Shown here: positions 52,399-63,804 of the stretch, one piece after another
Numbering within the stretch: the first letter of the stretch is position 1
Layout: each line of letters opens with the position of its first letter
Assembly: GCA_041916775.1 (NCBI GenBank)
Contig: JAYRYZ010000005.1
Span: 124,001-188,000, forward strand
Length of the DNA: 64,000 nt
Reading direction: 5' to 3'
From: UBA2357 sp041916775
Lineage (GTDB): Bacteria > Pseudomonadota > Gammaproteobacteria > Burkholderiales > Rhodocyclaceae
Notes under the pieces: generated by a model
Told to the model about the DNA's origin: nothing
Database searches by the model: none
Seen by the model: only the letters and a program-made list of their open reading frames with translations
Translations under genes and position numbers: made by a program

Positions 52399-52950
52399 TC
52401 ACTCCGGCTCTGGGCGACCGTGATCCACCCAGATCAACTGCTCGGTCGCGAATCCGAGCGCCTGCGCCTTTTCCAGCAGCGCTGCGCGCACTTCGTCGGG
52501 TAGCGTCAGCTCGCGCGCGAGGATCCACAGGTAGTCCCGCCCCGGCCCCGCCACCAGCGACCAGCGGTAACCCTGCTGGTCGAGCGCGATGACGTGGTAA
52601 CCGCCGTAGAACGGCCCGAAGAACGAGACCTTCAGCGACCCGGTGCCAGTGTCGCCGATGAATACCGCACGCCCGACCGCCTCCCTCCATACGGCGCGTG
52701 CGGTATCGAAGCCGCGGTTGACCACTTTCACGCTCCCGTCCTCGTTGAGCGAATAAGTCGCGCTCACGTCGCTCAGACCGCGCTCGAAAGAATGATCCAG
52801 TCGGGCGATCTCGTACCACTTGCCCAGATAACGCTCCAACTCGAACGGCGAAACCGGCCGCACACCTTCAGGTGGCGCGGTCGCACATCCACCCAGAAGG
52901 AGCGCACAGAAGAACAGAAGGAATGGGGCGAAAGCACGGGCGCGGAGCAT
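52399..52950 (-). CDS. blc: Lipocalin, outer-membrane lipoprotein (Blc type)
   Basis: 183 residues. A lipoprotein signal with lipobox LLGGC (lipidated cysteine C22) is followed by the lipocalin G-x-W block LGKWYEIARLDHSFERGLSD and later strands GGYHVIALDQQGYRWSLVAG and DYLWILARE. Blc lipocalins bind fatty acids or lysophospholipids at the outer membrane under envelope stress. A perfect 17-bp palindrome lies about 60 bases upstream of the start codon. Confidence 0.93.
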   Translation of the reverse strand: MLRARAFAPFLLFFCALLLGGCATAPPEGVRPVSPFELERYLGKWYEIARLDHSFERGLSDVSATYSLNEDGSVKVVNRGFDTARAVWREAVGRAVFIGDTGTGSLKVSFFGPFYGGYHVIALDQQGYRWSLVAGPGRDYLWILARELTLPDEVRAALLEKAQALGFATEQLIWVDHGRPEPE

Positions 52951-53008
52951 GGGTAGTCCTCGGATCGGGTCGGCGTGCTGATAGCTGCACTGCGTTCATG
53001 CCATCCCT

Positions 53009-53025
53009 TTTTGTCCTGGACAAAA
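53009..53025. promoter_or_regulatory. Perfect palindrome upstream of the lipocalin gene (operator candidate)
   Basis: TTTTGTCC-T-GGACAAAA is a perfect 17-base palindrome about 60 bases before the lipocalin start, a common place for a repressor or activator site. A second copy of the core occurs at 53248-53262. Confidence 0.6.
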
Positions 53026-53247
53026 TAGGATGCCGGTTTCGATGATACCTGACAGGGGATGCGCTCGGGCAAGTCATGGCACCATTCTCGACACATTCCA
53101 CTCGAGGGAACCGTGGTCTGCGTTTCGCGTCTACGCCAACATGGTCGAGTGGATGTCTCGAAGGCTCTGCACGCCGCCGGAACGGTGATTCAGGACTTGA
53201 CCTGGCGGCCGTGGGGAGCGAATTCCAATCCATAGCACATGAATACA

Positions 53248-53262
53248 TTTGTCCAGGACACA
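53248..53262. promoter_or_regulatory. Second copy of the TTGTCC-N-GGACA palindrome
   Basis: TTTGTCC-A-GGACACA lies 20-35 bases before the small membrane protein start. The two copies are about 238 bases apart in the divergent region, suggesting one regulator for both genes. The rest of the 332-base region shows nothing else. Confidence 0.55.
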
Positions 53263-53282
53263 TAAGCTCAGGAACCATCGCG

Positions 53283-53636
53283 ATGAATCCATTCAAGCGT
53301 CTGCCCGGCTTCACCCGCACCCCCGCCGGCCTGGAACGGGTCGTCCTGCGCCGACTGCCGCGCATCACCCTGCTGGGTACGCTGCTGCTCGCCCTCCCCG
53401 CCTTGCTTGCGCGCATGATGTCCGGCCCCAGCGCGCTCACCCAGGTAAGCACGGTGGACATCTACGTGGCGGCTCTGATCATCCTACACTGGACGGTCGT
53501 CTTCACCGTCGCGATCGCCGCCTTCATCGTCATGGTGATGAAGGGCCCCGCCTACGTCGCCGACGCCTACCCGATGCAGGACGCAGAGACGCCCGTCACA
53601 GGTTCCATCACAGGATTTCGTGGACGCCAGCCCTGA
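53283..53636 (+). CDS. Small inner-membrane protein of unknown function
   Basis: 117 residues with two predicted membrane helices (ITLLGTLLLALPALLARMM and VAALIILHWTVVFTVAIAAF) and a polar C-terminal tail (AYPMQDAETPVTGS). The ATG follows an operator-like palindrome. I do not recognise the family. It is divergent from the lipocalin gene and convergent with nrdB. Confidence 0.7.
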   Translation: MNPFKRLPGFTRTPAGLERVVLRRLPRITLLGTLLLALPALLARMMSGPSALTQVSTVDIYVAALIILHWTVVFTVAIAAFIVMVMKGPAYVADAYPMQDAETPVTGSITGFRGRQP

Positions 53637-53652
53637 CGGGGCTGACGCCTGT

Positions 53653-54824
53653 TCAGCCCCAGTCGAGCGCCCCGCCGGTCTGGTACTCGGTGACACGGGT
53701 CTCGAAGAAGTTCTTCTCCTTTCTGAGGTTGGCCTGTTCGTCCAGCCACGGCAGAACGTTCTCGGCGCCGGGAAACGGCGCCTCCACACCCACCTGACGG
53801 GCGCGGCGGTTGGCGATGAAGCGGAACTGCTGAATATGCAAACCCGCGTTGTAGCCCAGGATGGGCTCGCGCAGGATGTAGCCGGCGTAGGCCTGTTCCG
53901 CCGCCTCGGCTTCGTCCCACAGCGCACGCAGCGCCTGGGGATCGAGCGCAATCCCTTCCTCCTTCAGCAACTCGCGCACGACGCGAATGCCGAAGGCGCA
54001 GTGCAGCACCTCGTCGCGCATGATGTACTGCAGCTGCTCGGCCGCCCCCTTCATCAACCCGCGCCGCTGCAGCGCGAAGATGGGGGTGAAGCCGTTGTAG
54101 AACCAGCACCCTTCAAATATGACCGCGAAGAAGAAATAGGAGAGCGCGAACTCGTGCAGGTTGGCGCGATCGGTGAGGTCCAGGTCGGAACGCAGCACCT
54201 TCTCCAGCCGCCGGTTGGCGAGCGCGATCTTGCCGTGGATCTCGGGCACGACGCGGTAGCGGTTGTAGATCTCCTGTTGATCCAGGCCGATGCTCTCGAT
54301 GCAGTGCTGGTAGGTCCAGGTGTGCAATGCCTCCTCGTACACCTGACGGGCCTGATAGATCTGCAGCTCGGGCGCCCCCATCTTCTCCATCACTGCCAGG
54401 CCGATGTTGCGCATCGCAAGGATGTCGGAGGTGGTCAGATAGGCGAGCACGTTCTCGAATACATGGCGCTCGGCGGGGCCGAGCTTGTGGTGATAGTCGT
54501 GCACATCCTGCGCCATGGAGATCTCCAGCGGCGTCCAGTGATTGCGGTTGGCCTTGAGGAAGAACTCCCACGCCCATGGATACCTGAAGGGCGCGAGCTG
54601 GTTGATGTCGGCCTTGCCACCCACGATGCGCTTGTCGGCCGCATGCACCGGCGCCAGCGCCGCGGCGAAGGTGCCGCCTGCTGCAGTCGGAGCCGGGGTC
54701 GCAGGTGCGAGTCCGGGAACGGGCGCGGGGACGGCGGAAAGCGTACTCGAGCTTGCTGGCGCGCGTGGACGGCTTGCGACGCCGGTCTCAGGCGCGTCCC
54801 AGTCATCGAAGCGGTAGGCGGCGT

Positions 54825-54828
<4 letters not shown>
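53653..54828 (-). CDS. nrdB: Ribonucleotide reductase class I, small (radical) subunit
   Basis: 391 residues. The di-iron and tyrosyl-radical motif is intact: EEALHTWTYQHC has the glutamate, histidine and, four residues on, the radical tyrosine. A first metal aspartate appears in LTTSDILAMRNIG and the second helix pair in FFFAVIFEGCWFYNGF and MRDEVLHCAFGIRV. Before the catalytic domain there is an unusual Ala/Pro-rich stretch (residues 25-65). It is encoded after nrdA with a four-base overlap. Confidence 0.94.
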
Positions 54829-57614
<2,786 letters not shown>

Positions 57615-57617
57615 GGC

Positions 57618-57645
57618 GATTCTCCGGCATGGGGGGCGGAGAATC
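57618..57645 (-). promoter_or_regulatory. Hairpin sequestering the nrdA ribosome-binding site
   Basis: In the mRNA, GATTCTCCG pairs perfectly with CGGAGAATC (loop 10 bases). The GGAG Shine-Dalgarno is in the second arm, and the GTG start follows three bases after the stem. With no U-run it is a translation-control hairpin rather than a terminator, and could be the expression platform of the upstream riboswitch. Confidence 0.7.
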
Positions 57646-57782
57646 GGGACAGCATGCTGCGCGCAAGACGAACGCCACCCCGGGCAAAACCCGTTGCGAC
57701 CTGCGACTCACGAACGAAAACCGGCAGCGACACGCTCAACCCTTTCGCCAGGGACACCCCGCCCCATCGTTGGTTGGAAGGA

Positions 57783-57962
57783 CGTTGCGGCAGGTCTCCT
57801 GGCTCTCGGCTCGACGCTTTCCACCGCCTTCCCGGTCGATGACCAGTGGCACGAATGGGCGGAACGCTTGCCGATGACAGTTGCGGGGGCAGCTCCGGAC
57901 TTGCGATCGACATCGCTCACCGGATTCCCTTTTCATCCCATGCGGGAACCATCAACGGCTTG
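57783..57962 (-). promoter_or_regulatory. Cobalamin (B12) riboswitch upstream of nrdAB
   Basis: On the minus strand the conserved blocks of the cobalamin aptamer appear in order: GGGAATCCGGTG, then GCTGCCCCCGCAACTGT, then CCACTGG followed by CGGGAAGGCGG, and the B12 box GAGCCAGGAGACCTGCC at 57790-57806. The end lies about 170 bases before the nrdA start. Exact boundaries are approximate. Confidence 0.93.
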
Positions 57963-58000
57963 CAGTGTAGGTGGCTTTGACCGAACGCGTCAACGACAGA

Positions 58001-58047
58001 ATACTAAATGTAGTAGTCGAAGAATGGATACCGACTAGATATATGAA
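58001..58047 (-). promoter_or_regulatory. Tandem NrdR-like boxes
   Basis: ACTAAATGTAGT (core 58004-58013) and CTAGATATAT (58035-58044) each match 8 of 10 positions of the NrdR box core C-w-A-T-A-T-A-T-w-G. They are exactly 31 bases apart, the spacing reported for NrdR operators. They lie just before the riboswitch leader. Confidence 0.6.
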
Positions 58048-58209
58048 CATCTGCGCCACTGCCAATTACCAGCGGCACCATCGGCGCCAGCATTCCGAAC
58101 CGAGATCGCGCAGACACCGAAGACTCGACACGTCGCCGCCACACACAAGCCGCCGCTCCAGAAGCTACACTTGCACACCAGAACGCATTCCCGCCTCCGA
58201 CGCACTCCA

Positions 58210-58821
58210 ATGACATTGAACCTGTGGCTGCTGTACGCGACTGCGGTGATCGGCCTTTCGCTCACCCCCGGCCCCAACAGCCTGCTCGCGCTCACCCACG
58301 GCGCGCTTTATGGCGTACGCCAAACCGCGAAGACGGTGTTCGGCGGTGTCGTGGGCTTCACGCTCATGATGGCGCTTGCGATGTTCGGCGTCGGAGCGCT
58401 GCTGCAGGCCTCGGGCCATGCACTCCTGGTGATGAAATGGGTGGGCGGCGCCTACCTGATCTGGCTCGGCGTACAACTCTGGCGCTCACCCGCGATGCAG
58501 CTCACCGCCGTCGGCCCGGCGAAGGTCCCGCGTGGCCGTGCGCTCTTCCGGCAAGGTTTCCTGTCAGCCATGGCAAACCCCAAGGTGCTGCTCTTTTACG
58601 GCGCCTTCCTGCCGCAGTTCATCGACCCCCAGCGCCCACTGCTACCGCAGTTCGTGGTGATGGCCGCCACCTTCGCCGTGGCCGAGTTCCTCGTCGAGAT
58701 CGGCCTCGCCCGCCTCGCGCACCGCATCCGTCCCTGGCTGGAAGTGCGCGGCCGGCGCTTCAACCAGGGCTGCGGCGCGATGTTCGTCGCCATCGGCGCC
58801 GCGCTACCGATGACGCGCTAG
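58210..58821 (+). CDS. LysE/RhtB-family amino acid exporter
   Basis: 203-residue inner-membrane exporter with about six helices. The family signature LSLTPGPNSLLALTHGALYG lies near residue 17, with GFLSAMANPKVLLFYGAFLP in the second half. Substrates of this family are amino acids or homoserine lactones; it cannot be narrowed from sequence. The start is the Met just before the first helix. The 250 bases upstream are AT-richer than usual and hold the divergent nrd control region. Confidence 0.9.
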   Translation: MTLNLWLLYATAVIGLSLTPGPNSLLALTHGALYGVRQTAKTVFGGVVGFTLMMALAMFGVGALLQASGHALLVMKWVGGAYLIWLGVQLWRSPAMQLTAVGPAKVPRGRALFRQGFLSAMANPKVLLFYGAFLPQFIDPQRPLLPQFVVMAATFAVAEFLVEIGLARLAHRIRPWLEVRGRRFNQGCGAMFVAIGAALPMTR

Positions 58822-58976
58822 CGAGGCAGGGCGCTGCTCGACGAGCTGCGAGCCGGCTTTGATACCGGCCGCTGAGGCGCCCCGCTACGCTTTCGTCCCA
58901 AGGGAACACGAACTCAAGTGCCGACAGAATGGTTGCGCGAGGAGTGCATGAGGTCATGCGCTCACCAGCGCCGACC

Positions 58977-60260
58977 TCACAGATAGCCCAGCCGCCTCGG
59001 CAACCACAGCGCAAGCTCCGGAAAGACGATCATTGCGGCGAGTCCACCCGCCATCGCCAGCACCAGCCAGATCACCCAGCGGAAGGTCTCCTCCATGCCG
59101 ATGCCGGCAATGCGCGAGGTGATCATCAGCGAAATGGCCATTGGCGGGGTGAATTGGCCGATCGCAAGGTTGATTGTCATCATCACGCCAAACCACACCA
59201 GATCCCAGCCCATCGCAAGCGCAATCGGCACCAACAGCGGCAAGAGGATCAGGAAGATCGACACCGCATCCAGAAACATCCCGGCGACGAGCAACAGCAG
59301 GTTCACCGACAGCAGCATCAGCCACTCGCTGGAGTGCAGACCAACCAGCGCAGTCGCGGCGGCATCGAAGATGCCCAGCGTATTGCCCGCCCAGGCGAAC
59401 ACCGAGGCGATGCCGATGATCATCAGCACCACGGCGGAGAGCTCGCCGGCCTCGACGAGCAGGCGGAAGAGATCCCTGAACCCAATGCTGCGATAGACCA
59501 CCATACCGACAAAGACGCCATAGGCCACCGCAACCACCGCCGCCTCGGTGGGCGTGAAGAGGCCGGTGCGCAAGCCGCCGAGGATGATCACCGGTGCCAG
59601 CAGGCCCCAGACCGCATCGACGAAGCTCCTGCCGAGCGGCGGGCGCGCTGCCTTGTAGTCGCGACCGAAGCCATGCCTGCGGCTGATCACCACCGCCGGC
59701 ACCAGCAGGCACAGCGCCGCGACGATGCCCGGGAACAGACCCGCGGCGAAAAGCGCGGGAACGGTGGCCGCCGGCACCATCACGCTGTACACGATGAAGG
59801 CTACCGAGGGCGGAATGACGATGGCCGTCGAGCCCGCCGCGGCGATCAATCCGGCCGAGAAGCCCTTGGGGTAACCGCGCGCGACCATCGACGGCAACAT
59901 CACCGCCGCCACCGCCGCCGCATCTGCCGGGCCGGAGCCGGAAATGCCGCCCAGCAACATGGAAACGAGCACCGCCACCACCGCGAGCGAGCCGGTCCAT
60001 TCGCCGACGATCGCGGTGACGAAGCGCACCAGACGCGCTGCGACGCCGGAGCGCTCGAAGATCATGCCGGCGAGAATGAACATCGGGATCGCCAGCAGCG
60101 GGTACTTGGCGATGCCTGCGTAGATGTTGGTCGGCACCGCCAACTGGTCAAAGCCAGCCATCGCCAGCACCACGATGCTGGCAACACCCAGTCCGACCGC
60201 GAGCGGCAACCCGGCCACCAGTGCAAGCAGGAACAGGACGACGAGCGTGGTGCCGATCAT
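58977..60260 (-). CDS. dctM: TRAP transporter large permease (DctM type)
   Basis: 427 residues with about twelve membrane helices. It carries the DctM signatures PLLAIPMFILAGMIFERSGV, MLLGGISGSGPADAAAVAAV and GLFTPTEAAVVAV. It imports an organic acid with sodium. The start ATG overlaps the DctQ stop by four bases. Confidence 0.93.
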   Translation of the reverse strand: MIGTTLVVLFLLALVAGLPLAVGLGVASIVVLAMAGFDQLAVPTNIYAGIAKYPLLAIPMFILAGMIFERSGVAARLVRFVTAIVGEWTGSLAVVAVLVSMLLGGISGSGPADAAAVAAVMLPSMVARGYPKGFSAGLIAAAGSTAIVIPPSVAFIVYSVMVPAATVPALFAAGLFPGIVAALCLLVPAVVISRRHGFGRDYKAARPPLGRSFVDAVWGLLAPVIILGGLRTGLFTPTEAAVVAVAYGVFVGMVVYRSIGFRDLFRLLVEAGELSAVVLMIIGIASVFAWAGNTLGIFDAAATALVGLHSSEWLMLLSVNLLLLVAGMFLDAVSIFLILLPLLVPIALAMGWDLVWFGVMMTINLAIGQFTPPMAISLMITSRIAGIGMEETFRWVIWLVLAMAGGLAAMIVFPELALWLPRRLGYL

Positions 60261-60757
60261 GTGCGCCTCCGCACACGGGTGTGGAACAGCCGGACGACGA
60301 TCAGCACCGCGAGCGTCGGCATCCATACCGTGTACCACCACTGCGGCACGCCCAGGGCGGGCGAGGTCTCCTCGAATCGGTACTGGTCGTAGGTGAGCCG
60401 GCCGGCGTAATAGGCGATGAATCCGAAAAGACCCGCGGTGACGAGGAACGACGCCCAGTCCGCCGCCTTGCGCCACGGCCTGGGCAGACGATCGACGAAG
60501 AATCCCACACGGATGTGACGGTCGAACGCAAAGGCGGTCGAGGATCCGAGAAACGTCAGCACGATCATCAGCGCGATCGAGAACTCCTCGGTCGCGGCGA
60601 AGGACTGGTCGGTGAGATAGCGCGCGACAACGTTGCCGAGCGAGATCAGCACGATCAGGCCCATGACAACACCGGTGAGAATCTGCTCGGTGGTATACGA
60701 CGGCGCAGCCGGTGGCGCCGCGTCAGCGGAATGCGGTGGTGAAACTTCGCTTTGCAT
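60257..60757 (-). CDS. dctQ: TRAP transporter small permease (DctQ type)
   Basis: 166 residues, four membrane helices. Typical DctQ blocks: TDQSFAATEEFSIALMIVLT and GSSTAFAFDRHIRVGFFVDR. It partners DctM in the membrane. The N-terminus is Pro/Ala-rich. It lies 117 bases downstream of the binding-protein gene on the same strand. Confidence 0.9.
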   Translation of the reverse strand: MQSEVSPPHSADAAPPAAPSYTTEQILTGVVMGLIVLISLGNVVARYLTDQSFAATEEFSIALMIVLTFLGSSTAFAFDRHIRVGFFVDRLPRPWRKAADWASFLVTAGLFGFIAYYAGRLTYDQYRFEETSPALGVPQWWYTVWMPTLAVLIVVRLFHTRVRRRT

Positions 60758-60874
60758 GGGAAAGCCTGTGAGGGCGCGCGCCTGAAAAGGCCTTGCTCGT
60801 TAGCGGGCTGCATCGCAGTACTTGGCGGTGCAACCCGTCCGCTACGCGCCTCTTGTGGGATGGAAATGTGCGGA

Positions 60875-61909
60875 TCAGCGCTTGGCGATGTCTTCCTCGG
60901 CCTGCTTCACCAGCTCCGCACCGACACGCTCGGCCCACTCCTTGTAGACCCCGGCCGTAGCGCTGCGGAAGGCGTCGCGCTCGGCATCGGTGAGGCGCAC
61001 CACCGCCACGCCATTGGCCTCGATCTCCTTGAGCACCGCGTCGTCGCCTGCCGATATGCCGGCGCGGGCCCGCGCAATCTCCTCCTTCGCAGCCTGCTGC
61101 GCCGCCTCGCGCACCAAGGCCTGGTCCCTCTCGGTCCAGCTGTTCCACACGTTCTTGTTCACGACGAAGATCAGCGGATCCGCCACATAGCCCCACAGCG
61201 TGAGGTTCTTCTGCCCCACGGTGTGCAGCTTGGCCGCGTTGAACACCGCCAGCGGATTCTCCTGCCCATCCACTGCGCCGGTTGCCATCGCCGGCTGTGC
61301 ATCCGCCCAGCTCATCTGGGTGGGGTTGGCCCCAAGCGCGTTGAAAGTGGCGAGGAACAAGGGCGAGCCGACCACGCGCATCTTCATGCCCTTGAGGTCC
61401 TCCGGCGTGCGGATCGGCTTCTTCGAGTTCGACACCTCGCGGAAGCCGTTCTCGCCCCACGCGAGCGGCACCACGTCACGTTCGGAGAGCAGCGAGAACA
61501 TATGCTCGCCGACGCGGCCCCGAGTCAGCGCGTCGATCGCCTTGTGATCCGGCATCAGGAACGGCAGCGCGAACAGGTTGAGCTCCTTCACCTGCGGCGA
61601 CCAGTTGATCGTGGAACCCACCGCCAGGTCGATGATGCCCTGGCGCAGCGCGGTGAACTCCTTGGTCTGGTCACCCGATACGAGCGAGGTGCCGGGATAG
61701 ACCTTGATCTTGATACGGCCCTCGGTCTTCTCCGCGACCAGGTCCGCCCAGCGCTTGGCGCCCCAACCCCAGGGGAAGGCTTCACCGAGCACGGTGGAGA
61801 GCTTGTATTCGTCCTTGTAGGGCTCAGCGGCCGTCGCCGGCAGCGACAAGCCGATCGTGGCCATCGCGAAGAGGCCGGACATCAATGCGTTGAAGCGGCG
61901 TTTTTGCAT
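60875..61909 (-). CDS. dctP: TRAP transporter periplasmic binding protein (DctP type)
   Basis: 344 residues with a signal peptide (MQKRRFNALMSGLFAMATIG, cleavage near ATAAEP). DctP core: ERVGAELVKQAEEDI at the end, PEDLKGMKMRVVGSPLFLAT with the ligand-binding arginine, and AVDGQENPLAVFNAAKLH. The substrate is probably a C4- or other organic acid. The start was placed at MQKRRF, with GGAGA eight bases upstream; this signal sits in a GGAGATTCTCC palindrome. It is the first gene of the TRAP operon. Confidence 0.92.
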   Translation of the reverse strand: MQKRRFNALMSGLFAMATIGLSLPATAAEPYKDEYKLSTVLGEAFPWGWGAKRWADLVAEKTEGRIKIKVYPGTSLVSGDQTKEFTALRQGIIDLAVGSTINWSPQVKELNLFALPFLMPDHKAIDALTRGRVGEHMFSLLSERDVVPLAWGENGFREVSNSKKPIRTPEDLKGMKMRVVGSPLFLATFNALGANPTQMSWADAQPAMATGAVDGQENPLAVFNAAKLHTVGQKNLTLWGYVADPLIFVVNKNVWNSWTERDQALVREAAQQAAKEEIARARAGISAGDDAVLKEIEANGVAVVRLTDAERDAFRSATAGVYKEWAERVGAELVKQAEEDIAKR

Positions 61910-62255
61910 CGGAGAATCTCCCTTGTATTGCGGTTGGAGGTACGCGCCGGCGAGCCCGGCCACAGCCTCGGACGGCCAAGTCTACAAGAACCGGCGGCCA
62001 ACGGGGCGCACGCAGCGATGACGGCACGCGCGTCTCCGCCTCGAATGGCGATGGGGCGAACAACGCCACCCGGCTGTAGCAAACCCGACAAAGCACGATT
62101 GACACATCGCTGAATCTACCTGCAAGCCGCGCCGGCCGCGGCCTTCACGGCTAGCGCCGTTCTTGCTAGACGCCCTTGCGGACGCGCACTCCGCCCAAGC
62201 GCGGCGGCACACCCCGAGCCGCATCCACGACATTCAAGAGAGGAAAGGACCCGTC
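61910..62255. other. Intergenic region between TRAP operon and flavodoxin
   Basis: Holds the divergent start regions of dctP and flavodoxin. A TTGACA occurs at 62099-62104 on the plus strand, but no matching -10 follows. I see no gene or riboswitch. Confidence 0.4.
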
Positions 62256-62777
62256 ATGGCCAGCATCGGCATCTTCTACGGCAGCAGTTCCGGCGTGACC
62301 AAGGCAGTGGCAGAGCAGATCGCCGAAGCCTTGGACGTGGAAGACTTCAACGTCTTCAACATGGAAGAGGACTTCACCGATTTCGACGACATGTTCGCCT
62401 TCGACATCCTCATCTTCGGCTGCTCCACCTGGGGCTCGGGCGAGGTCCAGAACGACTGGCGCGACCCGTTGCTGGATCTCGACAACGACAAGCCGGATTT
62501 CTCCGGCAAGACCATCGCCCTGTTCGGCGCCGGCGATTACAAAGCCCACGGCGAGCAGTTCGTCAGCGCCCTGGGCATCCTGCACGACAAGTTCAAGGCG
62601 CGCGGCGCAACCTTGGTCGGCGGCTGCCCCACCGAGGGCTATACCTACAAGTATTCATTCGCCGAACGCGATGGCATGTTCGTCGGCTTGCCGTTCGACA
62701 ACATCAATGAAGAAGACAAGACCCCGGCACGCCTCGCAGCCTGGGTCGAAAGCCTGAAGGCCGAGCTGGCACTCTGA
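62256..62777 (+). CDS. fldA: Flavodoxin
   Basis: 173-residue long-chain flavodoxin, an FMN-binding electron carrier. It starts MASIGIFYGSSSGVTKAVAE, the phosphate-binding loop for FMN. The later segments STWGSGEVQNDW (isoalloxazine loop) and GAGDYKAHGEQFVSAL fit FldA/NifF. AGGAAAGGA before the ATG is a strong ribosome-binding site. It could serve nitrogenase, pyruvate oxidoreductase or radical SAM enzymes. Confidence 0.93.
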   Translation: MASIGIFYGSSSGVTKAVAEQIAEALDVEDFNVFNMEEDFTDFDDMFAFDILIFGCSTWGSGEVQNDWRDPLLDLDNDKPDFSGKTIALFGAGDYKAHGEQFVSALGILHDKFKARGATLVGGCPTEGYTYKYSFAERDGMFVGLPFDNINEEDKTPARLAAWVESLKAELAL

Positions 62778-62785
62778 ATCGCTCG

Positions 62786-62833
62786 CAACACAGGCCAAGG
62801 TCACGCACGTTCGAGCGAACTCGGCCCGTGTTG
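62786..62833 (+). terminator. Inverted repeat after flavodoxin
   Basis: CAACACAGGCC and GGCCCGTGTTG (10 of 11 pairs) flank about 26 bases, between flavodoxin and the guaA-like end. It may end transcription from both sides. No T-run. Confidence 0.45.
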
Positions 62834-62835
62834 TG

Positions 62836-62847
62836 TCACTCCCACTC
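62836..62847 (-). other. guaA-3'-end-like attachment sequence (island edge)
   Basis: On the minus strand the bases read GAGTGGGAGTGA, encoding E-W-E-stop as at the end of GMP synthase (IEWE). The sequence further upstream does not encode GuaA. The end of guaA is a known integration target of genomic islands, which leave such a direct repeat. An intact guaA would be expected beyond the window. Confidence 0.5.
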
Positions 62848-63049
62848 GATCATTTCCGAGGGCCGTAAACCCTCGTAAAACCTAGATTTCTGTCTGTGCA
62901 TAAGGGCGTCTACCGTCACTTTTACCGTCATGAAACAAGCGCTGTTGCTGGCGCGGGAAATGGACCCGGTTTGACGGGCGGCTCTCTAGTACATCTGTCG
63001 TCAGCTATCGCCGCCAGCCTGATCGCACCGCCCTCCTTCATACACGCAA

Positions 63050-63799
63050 TCACGCCAACAGCGCCCGAAGATTGTCACGAATGACACTCGCCACGTCGGC
63101 CGCAGGTAGACCATGCAAACGGCCCAATGCTTCCGCCACGACCGCCACATCCGCTGGTTGGGATGGGCGCTCGCCCGTGCGAGTGAAGGGTCCATCCGTT
63201 TCCGTCAGCATCCGATCCAAGGGGATAGCCTGGACCATGGCCGTGTGCCTCACATTGTCCAGCATTCCCGCGTTGATCGAAAAGTAGCAGCCCAGATCCA
63301 AGGCACGCTTCGCCTCGCTCTTCGTTCCTGTGAACCAGTGGAGAACGATCTTGCCGCGCTCCGCCGGTAGATGCGTCTCGACAAGATCAAGCACCGCCTT
63401 AGCAGACCTGATGCTGTGGACTGTGATGATCTTGCCGCCTGCCTCTGCGCAACGCTGCAACACATGCTGAAAGACGCGCTTCTGCGCATCGAGTGACTTG
63501 AAGAAGCGCGGGCCAGCATCAAGCCCGACCTCGCCCACATAGCGAGTGTCGGCGAGATAGCGATCCCACAGTTCGATCTCGTCTTCGCGCTCCGCGACCA
63601 ACTGTGGATGCAATCCGAGCGCCGCGCGGACATGCTTCGTGCGCTGGGCGAGATCGTGATTGCGAGGAAAAGCGCGGGGTGTCGTCGTCACCGCCAACGT
63701 GAACACTCCTGCCGCCTCAGCCTCCCGAACCGCAAGGGCATGGTCCGGATAGAGATCGAGGTGGCAGTGGAAGTCCACGAGGCCGGCTGTGGCAATCAT
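63050..63799 (-). CDS. qatD: TatD-family metal-dependent hydrolase, QatD-like
   Basis: 249 residues with the amidohydrolase-type metal ligands: LVDFHCHLDLYPD (residue 9 on), GLHPQL, VGEVGLDAG, ITVHSIRS, VLHWFTG and LTETDGPF. TatD proteins are deoxyribonucleases. The segments FHCHLDLYPD, TTTPRAFPRNH and ALGLHPQLVAERE resemble, from memory, QatD of the four-gene Qat anti-phage system rather than housekeeping TatD. The upstream gene, cut by the window edge, ends as QatC-like. The ATG at 63799 was chosen; a TTG at 63808 overlapping the upstream stop is an alternative. Confidence 0.8.
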   Translation of the reverse strand: MIATAGLVDFHCHLDLYPDHALAVREAEAAGVFTLAVTTTPRAFPRNHDLAQRTKHVRAALGLHPQLVAEREDEIELWDRYLADTRYVGEVGLDAGPRFFKSLDAQKRVFQHVLQRCAEAGGKIITVHSIRSAKAVLDLVETHLPAERGKIVLHWFTGTKSEAKRALDLGCYFSINAGMLDNVRHTAMVQAIPLDRMLTETDGPFTRTGERPSQPADVAVVAEALGRLHGLPAADVASVIRDNLRALLA

Positions 63800-63804
63800 G
63801 CCCG

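Noticed and set aside
53628..53644. CAGCCC/GGGCTG hairpin between the small membrane protein and nrdB
   Set aside because: A 6-bp stem without T-run is too weak to call a terminator.
57618..57645. Intrinsic terminator in the nrdA leader
   Set aside because: No U-run follows, and the stem contains the ribosome-binding site next to the start codon, so translational control fits better.
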